NCBI GenBank assembly: GCA_036513075.1 | Contig: DATBZS010000069.1 | Location: 1 to 9,821 of the forward strand | Direction: 5' to 3' | Length of the DNA: 9,821 nucleotides | DNA from: Bog-756 sp036513075 | GTDB taxonomy: Bacteria > Actinomycetota > Acidimicrobiia > Acidimicrobiales > RAAP-2 | Part shown: positions 5,823 to 9,821 of the stretch, in pieces | How the letters are laid out: each line of letters starts with the position of its first letter | Numbering within the stretch: position 1 is the first letter of the stretch | Notes under the pieces: model-generated | Database searches by the model: none | The model's input: the letters and a program-made list of their open reading frames with translations, nothing else | Told to the model about the DNA's origin: nothing | Translations under genes and position numbers: made by a program

Positions 5823-6932
5823 GTGCCCGTCACTCAGGCCGCCTCCGTGAGCGACGACCGCCCGTTCGGCGTCTACGTGCACGTGCCGTTCTGCCGGCAC
5901 CGGTGCGACTATTGCGCCTTCGCCACGTACACCGATCGCGACCACCTGATGGCGGCCTATGCGGCGGCGTGCGTCACCGAGGTGGAACGGGCCACAGAGC
6001 GCGAGGGTATGCCTGTCGCGTCGTCGGTGTTCTTCGGCGGCGGAACCCCGTCCCGACTCCCGGCCGACCTGCTCGTGGGTGTGCTGGACGCCGTCCCCTG
6101 TCTGCCGGGCGCCGAGGTGACCGTCGAGTGCAACCCCGAGGACGTGACCGCCGAGCGGCTCGCCACCTACCGCGCCGCCGGCGTCACCCGGATCTCGCTC
6201 GGGGTCCAGTCCACCGTCGGTCACGTGCTGGCGGGACTGGGCCGTCGTCATGGACCGGCCCACGTGGTCGAGGCCGCCGGCCTGGTGGCCGACGCCGGCT
6301 TCGCCTCGTGGAATCTCGACCTGATCATCGGCGGGGCGGGCGAACAGGACGCTGACTGGGAACGCAGCCTGTCCGACCTGCTGGGCCTGGCCCAGCCGCC
6401 GCCCCACTTCAGCGCCTATGCCCTGACCGTCGAGCCGGGCACACCGCTCGCCCGCACGCCCGACCGCCACCCCGACGACGACGTCGTGGCTGCCCGCTAC
6501 GAGATGGCCGACCGGGTGCTCGCCTCGGCCGGCTACCAGTGGGAGGAGATCTCCAACTGGGCCCGGCCCGGACATACGTGCCGGCACAACCACCTCTACT
6601 GGGACCAGGGCGACTACCGGGGCATCGGGTCGGCGGCCCACTCCCACGACGCCGGCCGCCGGTGGTGGAACGTCCGGACCCCGGACCGCTATGTGGACCT
6701 GGTGGGAACCGATGGGTCGATCGTGGCCGGCGAGGAACGACTCGACCGCCCCCGTCGGGCGTTCGAGGGCCTGGCCCTGGGCCTGCGGACCTCGTCGGGG
6801 GTCCCCCTCGACGCGCTTCCCGACCATCCCGATCTCGACGGTCTGGTCGACCGGTCGTCGGGGCGGGCGGTGCTGACCGTGCGGGGCCGGCTGCTGGCCA
6901 ATGCGGTGACCGGCTACCTGGTGTCGGGCTGA
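5823..6932 (+). CDS. hemW: Radical SAM heme chaperone HemW (formerly HemN-like), 369 aa
   Basis: HemW binds heme and a 4Fe-4S cluster with SAM and delivers heme to membrane or respiratory proteins. The radical SAM triad CxxxCxxC is Cys24, Cys28 and Cys31. The next residue but one is Phe33 rather than the fourth cysteine of true coproporphyrinogen dehydrogenase HemN, which supports HemW. Other motifs: FFGGGTPS (70-77), VECNPE (101-106), RISLGVQS (123-130), AYALTVEPGTPLA (188-200) and EEISNWARPG near 251-260, followed by the HNHLYW and GDYRGIG blocks (265-279) found in HemW. The C-terminal domain (about 310-369) is compact. An odd point is DLIIGGAGEQ (156-165), where most homologues have a DLxxGLPGQ-type loop. 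The start is GTG, with a weak upstream GGGA. Older databases may call it oxygen-independent coproporphyrinogen III oxidase. Confidence 0.92.
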   Translation: MPVTQAASVSDDRPFGVYVHVPFCRHRCDYCAFATYTDRDHLMAAYAAACVTEVERATEREGMPVASSVFFGGGTPSRLPADLLVGVLDAVPCLPGAEVTVECNPEDVTAERLATYRAAGVTRISLGVQSTVGHVLAGLGRRHGPAHVVEAAGLVADAGFASWNLDLIIGGAGEQDADWERSLSDLLGLAQPPPHFSAYALTVEPGTPLARTPDRHPDDDVVAARYEMADRVLASAGYQWEEISNWARPGHTCRHNHLYWDQGDYRGIGSAAHSHDAGRRWWNVRTPDRYVDLVGTDGSIVAGEERLDRPRRAFEGLALGLRTSSGVPLDALPDHPDLDGLVDRSSGRAVLTVRGRLLANAVTGYLVSG

Positions 6933-6946
6933 GCCCGGCCGGGATC

Positions 6947-6959
6947 GGCCCGTTGGGCC
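6947..6959. repeat. GGCCC/GGGCC hairpin between hemW and glyS
   Basis: GGCCC (6947-6951) and GGGCC (6955-6959) flank a GTT loop, 14 nt after the hemW stop and 6 nt before the predicted glyS -10 box. It could be a weak terminator for the uppS-recO-hemW transcript or an operator for glyS. A 10-bp GC palindrome, CCCGGCCGGG, lies just upstream at 6934-6943. No U tract follows. Confidence 0.3.
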
Positions 6960-6965
6960 ACCCGG

Positions 6966-6971
6966 TACGAT
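6966..6971 (+). promoter_or_regulatory. Predicted -10 box (TACGAT) for glyS
   Basis: TACGAT fits TAnnnT and is followed by 8 nt (mostly C) and the ATG at 6980. There is no purine-rich Shine-Dalgarno between them, which points to a leaderless or near-leaderless mRNA. No -35 element is recognisable. Confidence 0.45.
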
Positions 6972-6979
6972 TCCCCCCT

Positions 6980-8317
6980 ATGCCCGAGTCGGAAGCAACC
7001 ACAGACACGTCGGACCTGATGGAGAAAGTGGTCGGCCTCTGCAAGCGCCGGGGCTTCATCTTCCAGTCGGCCGAGATCTACGGAGGCTTCCGCTCCACCT
7101 ACGACTACGGGCCGCTCGGCGTCAACCTGCTGCGCAATGTCAAGAACGCCTGGTGGGAGGCGATGGTCCAGCGCCGGGTCGACGTGGTCGGCCTGGACGC
7201 CTCCATCCTCTCGCCGCCGGCCGTGTGGGCAGCCTCTGGTCACCTGGCCACCTTCACCGACCCGCTCGTCGACTGTATGAACTGCCACCAGCGCTGGCGC
7301 GAGGACAAGATCGACGGCGTCTGCCCGGCCTGCGGCTCGACCGAGTTCACCGAGGCCCGGGCCTTCAACCTGATGTTCAAGACCCACGCCGGTCCGCTCG
7401 AGGACGAGGGCGCCGTCGCCTACCTGCGCCCCGAGACGGCCCAGGGGATGTTCATCAACTTCCTCAACGTGCTCCAGACCACGAGGATGAAGCCGCCGTT
7501 CGGGATCGCCCAGGTCGGCAAGTCATTTCGCAACGAGATCACCCCCCAGAACTTCGTCTTCCGGACCCGCGAGTTCGAGCAGATGGAGATGGAGTACTTC
7601 GTCCCGCCCGCCGAGGCCGAGCAGTGGTTCGCCTACTGGCTCGAGGAGCGGTTCAACTGGTACCTGGGCCTGGGCATCCCGGCGGACCAGCTGCGACTGC
7701 GCCACCACGAACATAGCGAGCTGTCCCATTATTCGGCGGCCACCGCCGACGTCGAGTTCCTCTTCCCGTGGGGGTGGGACGAGCTCGAGGGGATTGCCAA
7801 CCGCTCGGACTTCGACCTCAAGGCCCACGCCGCGGCGTCGGGGGAGAAGCTCGAGTACTTCGACCAGGCGACGGGCGAACGTTACGTGCCCTACGTCATC
7901 GAGCCGGCCGCCGGCGCCACCCGCACGATGATGGCATTCCTGCTGGCCGCTTACCACGAGGACGAGGTCGGCGGCGAGGCCCGCACGGTGCTCCGGATCC
8001 ACCCCCGGCTCGCCCCCTACCAGGTCGCCGTGCTGCCGCTGTCGAAGAAGGAGACTCTCGAGCCACTGGCCCGCAAGGTGCTCGGGCTTCTGCAGCCCCA
8101 TCTGGTGTGCGACTACGACACCACCCAGTCGATCGGCAAGCGCTACCGCCGCCAGGACGAGGTCGGGACCCCGTGGTGCGTGACCGTCGACTTCGATTCG
8201 CTCGAGGACAACGCCGTGACCGTGCGAGACCGCGACACCACCGAGCAGGTCCGGGTGCCCATCGACGGGCTGGTGGCCGAAGTACGCGGGCGGATGGACG
8301 CAGCCTCGGCGACCTGA
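6980..8317 (+). CDS. glyS: Glycyl-tRNA synthetase, class II alpha2 type, 445 aa
   Basis: It charges tRNA-Gly with glycine in the cytoplasm. This is the single-chain dimeric form, not the GlyQ/GlyS alpha2beta2 enzyme. The N-terminal FIFQSAEIYGG and YDYGPLG motifs (26-47) are diagnostic. A zinc-ribbon-like CxxC-12-CxxC follows (Cys99, Cys102, Cys115, Cys118). RPETAQGMF is at 150-158. Class II motif 2 starts at GKSFRNE (170-176) and runs through RTREFEQMEMEYF (185-197). Motif 3 is GATRTMMAFL (302-311), with Thr304 where many homologues have Asp; mycobacterial enzymes have Thr there too. The anticodon-binding domain occupies about 335-440 (YQVAVLPLS, SIGKRYRRQDE, GTPWCVTVD). The reading frame is open upstream to 6539, but that part overlaps hemW; ATG 6980, with TACGAT 8 nt before it, is the natural start. 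No T-box leader fits in the 47-bp gap. Confidence 0.97.
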   Translation: MPESEATTDTSDLMEKVVGLCKRRGFIFQSAEIYGGFRSTYDYGPLGVNLLRNVKNAWWEAMVQRRVDVVGLDASILSPPAVWAASGHLATFTDPLVDCMNCHQRWREDKIDGVCPACGSTEFTEARAFNLMFKTHAGPLEDEGAVAYLRPETAQGMFINFLNVLQTTRMKPPFGIAQVGKSFRNEITPQNFVFRTREFEQMEMEYFVPPAEAEQWFAYWLEERFNWYLGLGIPADQLRLRHHEHSELSHYSAATADVEFLFPWGWDELEGIANRSDFDLKAHAAASGEKLEYFDQATGERYVPYVIEPAAGATRTMMAFLLAAYHEDEVGGEARTVLRIHPRLAPYQVAVLPLSKKETLEPLARKVLGLLQPHLVCDYDTTQSIGKRYRRQDEVGTPWCVTVDFDSLEDNAVTVRDRDTTEQVRVPIDGLVAEVRGRMDAASAT

Positions 8318-8337
8318 CCCGGACCCCGGATCGGTGC

Positions 8338-8365
8338 CCGGCGGGAGGTACGACCTCCGTGCCGG
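8338..8365 (+). terminator. Strong hairpin after glyS, candidate terminator
   Basis: GGAGGT (8344-8349) pairs with ACCTCC (8353-8358) around an ACG loop. After a small internal loop, CCGGC (8338-8342) pairs with GCCGG (8361-8365), giving 11 bp in all. It begins 20 nt after the glyS stop and ends 19 nt before the predicted ppdK -10. There is no U tract, as is common for candidate terminators in high-GC genomes, so function is inferred. Confidence 0.5.
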
Positions 8366-8384
8366 TGGGCCGATGGCCGGACGG

Positions 8385-8390
8385 TAGGCT
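8385..8390 (+). promoter_or_regulatory. Possible -10 box (TAGGCT) of ppdK
   Basis: TAGGCT fits TAnnnT and lies just past the hairpin after glyS, in the 141-bp glyS-ppdK intergenic region. It would start a transcript near 8397 with a leader of about 62 nt. No -35 is evident. Confidence 0.35.
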
Positions 8391-8442
8391 TGGCGGTCGG
8401 CGTACACGCTGTGCGCTGGTTGTCCGCGACCCAGGATCCACT

Positions 8443-8448
8443 GAGGAG
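8443..8448 (+). promoter_or_regulatory. Shine-Dalgarno of ppdK
   Basis: GAGGAG ends 10 nt before the ATG at 8459 and is the only strong ribosome binding site in the window. It decides the ppdK start. Its GAGG can pair with CCTC at 8451-8454 across an AGAC loop. Confidence 0.7.
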
Positions 8449-8458
8449 ACCCTCCCCG

Positions 8459-9821
8459 ATGCCGTTCGTCTTCGACTTCGACCACTCTCACCGCAAGCCT
8501 CCGATGGAGATGAAGGATCTCCTCGGCGGCAAGGGTGCCAATCTGGCCGAGATGACGTCGGTGCTGGCCCTTCCGGTCCCTCCGGGCTTCACCATCGGCA
8601 CCACCGCCTGTCGGGACTACATGGACGGGGGCTGGCCCGAGGGGCTCACCGCCGAGATCGCCAAGGCCCGACTCCGCCTGGAGAAGACGATGGGCAAGCA
8701 GATCGGTGACGCCGAGGACCCGCTGCTGGTGTCGGTGCGGTCGGGGGCCAAGTTCTCGATGCCCGGCATGATGGACACCGTCCTCAATCTGGGCCTCAAC
8801 GACAAATCGGTCGAGGGCCTGGCCCGCCAGACCGACGACGAGCGCTTCGCCTACGACTCCTACCGCCGGTTCGTCGCCATGTACGGACGGATCGTGCTCG
8901 GCGTGCCGGGCGAGGAGTTCGACTCCCTGCTCGACGCGGCCAAGGAACTCGCCGGGACGACGAACGACGCCGGTATCCCCGTCGAGCTGCTCCGGTACCT
9001 AGTCGAGGCCTACCAGCAGATCGTGGAGCGCCACACCGGCACCCCCTTCCCCCAGGGCCCCGACGAGCAGCTGAGGGGGGCCATCGAGGCCGTCTTCGCC
9101 TCGTGGAACGGCCCGCGGGCCATCGCCTACCGGGTGCGGGAGCGGATCGCCCACGACCTGGGCACCGCCGTCAACGTCCAGGCCATGGTGTTCGGCAACC
9201 GCGACGACGACTCCGGGACCGGCGTCGGCTTCACCCGCGACCCGGCGACGGGCGCCACGGGTGAATACGGCGACTTCCTGGTCAACGCCCAGGGCGAAGA
9301 CGTGGTGGCCGGCATCCGCAATACCGAGCCGCTGGCGGCCCTGGCCGACGAGTTCCCGAAGATCCACAAGGAGCTGCTGGCCATCTTCGGGCGGCTCGAG
9401 CATCACTACCGCGACATGTGCGACACCGAATTCACCATCGAGCAGGGCAAGCTGTGGATGCTCCAGACCCGGGTGGGCAAGCGCACCGGCCGGGCCGCCC
9501 TGCGGATGGCCGTCGACATGGTGTCCGAACGGGCCATCAAGCTCACCAAGGAGGAGGCCATCGGCCGGATCACCGGCGAGCACCTCGAGCAGGTCCTGCA
9601 CCCGCAGTTCGCCTCCACCGGTCACAAGATCCTGGTCACCGGTCTCGGCGCCTCGCCGGGTGCGGCCGTCGGCCGGGTCTACCTGACGGCCGACGACGCC
9701 CAGGCCGCCGCCGAGCGCGGCGAGGCCGTCGTGCTGGTCCGCAGCGAGACGTCGCCCGAGGACGTCCACGGCATGTTGGCCGCCGAAGGCATCCTGACCG
9801 CTCGAGGCGGGCTGGTCAGCC
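8459..9821 (+). CDS. ppdK: Pyruvate, phosphate dikinase, N-terminal half, cut by window edge
   Basis: PPDK interconverts pyruvate + ATP + Pi and PEP + AMP + PPi, either replenishing PEP or working as a PPi-linked glycolytic step. The visible 454 codons cover the nucleotide-binding ATP-grasp region and most of the phosphohistidine domain. Motifs: KDLLGGKGANLAEM (19-32, Lys25), LPVPPGFTI (38-46), VSVRSG (91-96, Arg94), SMPGMMDTVLNLGL (100-113), TAVNVQAMVFGN, then EFTIEQGKLWMLQTR with Glu324, Gln336 and Arg338, which match the ATP-binding residues known in Clostridium symbiosum PPDK. ETSPEDVHGM and ILTARGGLVS follow at the edge, where the catalytic phospho-accepting histidine is expected next. 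The ATG at 8459 has a good GAGGAG Shine-Dalgarno. Full length would be about 870-890 aa. PEP synthase is excluded by the PPDK-type N-terminus and the SMPGMMDT block. Confidence 0.97.
   Translation, partial: MPFVFDFDHSHRKPPMEMKDLLGGKGANLAEMTSVLALPVPPGFTIGTTACRDYMDGGWPEGLTAEIAKARLRLEKTMGKQIGDAEDPLLVSVRSGAKFSMPGMMDTVLNLGLNDKSVEGLARQTDDERFAYDSYRRFVAMYGRIVLGVPGEEFDSLLDAAKELAGTTNDAGIPVELLRYLVEAYQQIVERHTGTPFPQGPDEQLRGAIEAVFASWNGPRAIAYRVRERIAHDLGTAVNVQAMVFGNRDDDSGTGVGFTRDPATGATGEYGDFLVNAQGEDVVAGIRNTEPLAALADEFPKIHKELLAIFGRLEHHYRDMCDTEFTIEQGKLWMLQTRVGKRTGRAALRMAVDMVSERAIKLTKEEAIGRITGEHLEQVLHPQFASTGHKILVTGLGASPGAAVGRVYLTADDAQAAAERGEAVVLVRSETSPEDVHGMLAAEGILTARGGLVS

Noticed and set aside
6539..6979. In-frame upstream extension of glyS
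   Set aside because: It overlaps the conserved end of hemW and encodes a Pro/Gly/Arg-rich stretch; homologous GlyRS begins near the ATG at 6980.
6933..6979. T-box or other riboswitch before glyS
   Set aside because: The gap is 47 bp, far too short for a T-box, and no T-box-like motif or specifier structure is seen.
1..9821. Mobile elements, defence genes, CRISPR repeats, tRNA or rRNA genes
   Set aside because: Almost the whole window is filled by recognised housekeeping genes with uniform base composition. No transposase, terminal repeats, spaced repeat array or tRNA-like cloverleaf was seen.

Overview
The window is a dense, high-GC (clearly above 65 %) bacterial chromosome segment made of housekeeping genes. 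It contains no mobile element, CRISPR array, tRNA or rRNA. A single-chain alpha2-type glycyl-tRNA synthetase with a GATRT motif 3, Actinobacteria-like DinG and PPDK sequences, and TAnnnT boxes a few bases upstream of start codons all suggest an actinobacterium, possibly of the Acidimicrobiia. The class-level guess is inference.

Layout. Minus strand, read right to left: a TauE/SafE-family membrane permease (3759-3001), a DinG-type Fe-S DNA helicase (2950-746), and the N-terminal half of an AMP-forming acyl-CoA synthetase (680 to the left edge). Each of the three starts has its own -10-like box about 6 nt upstream, so they may be separate leaderless units rather than one operon. A 132-bp divergent intergenic region (3760-3891) separates them from the plus-strand block.

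Plus strand: uppS (cis-prenyl transferase), a 138-residue two-TM protein not previously tracked as a separate gene, and recO, tightly coupled by 1-nt and 4-nt overlaps. hemW (radical SAM heme chaperone) follows 22 bp after recO. Then come glyS with its own -10 box, a strong hairpin, and ppdK (pyruvate, phosphate dikinase) with a promoter-like box, a 5' leader and a good Shine-Dalgarno. ppdK is cut by the window edge just before its expected catalytic histidine.

Together the genes cover cell-wall lipid carrier synthesis (UppS), recombination and repair (RecO, DinG), heme delivery (HemW), translation (GlyRS) and PEP/pyruvate interconversion (PPDK). I see no convincing new multi-gene system. The most interesting signals are regulatory: a recurrent TAnnnT box 6 nt before the start codon, a perfect 7-bp inverted repeat overlapping the predicted dinG promoter, and the uncharacterised membrane protein locked between uppS and recO.
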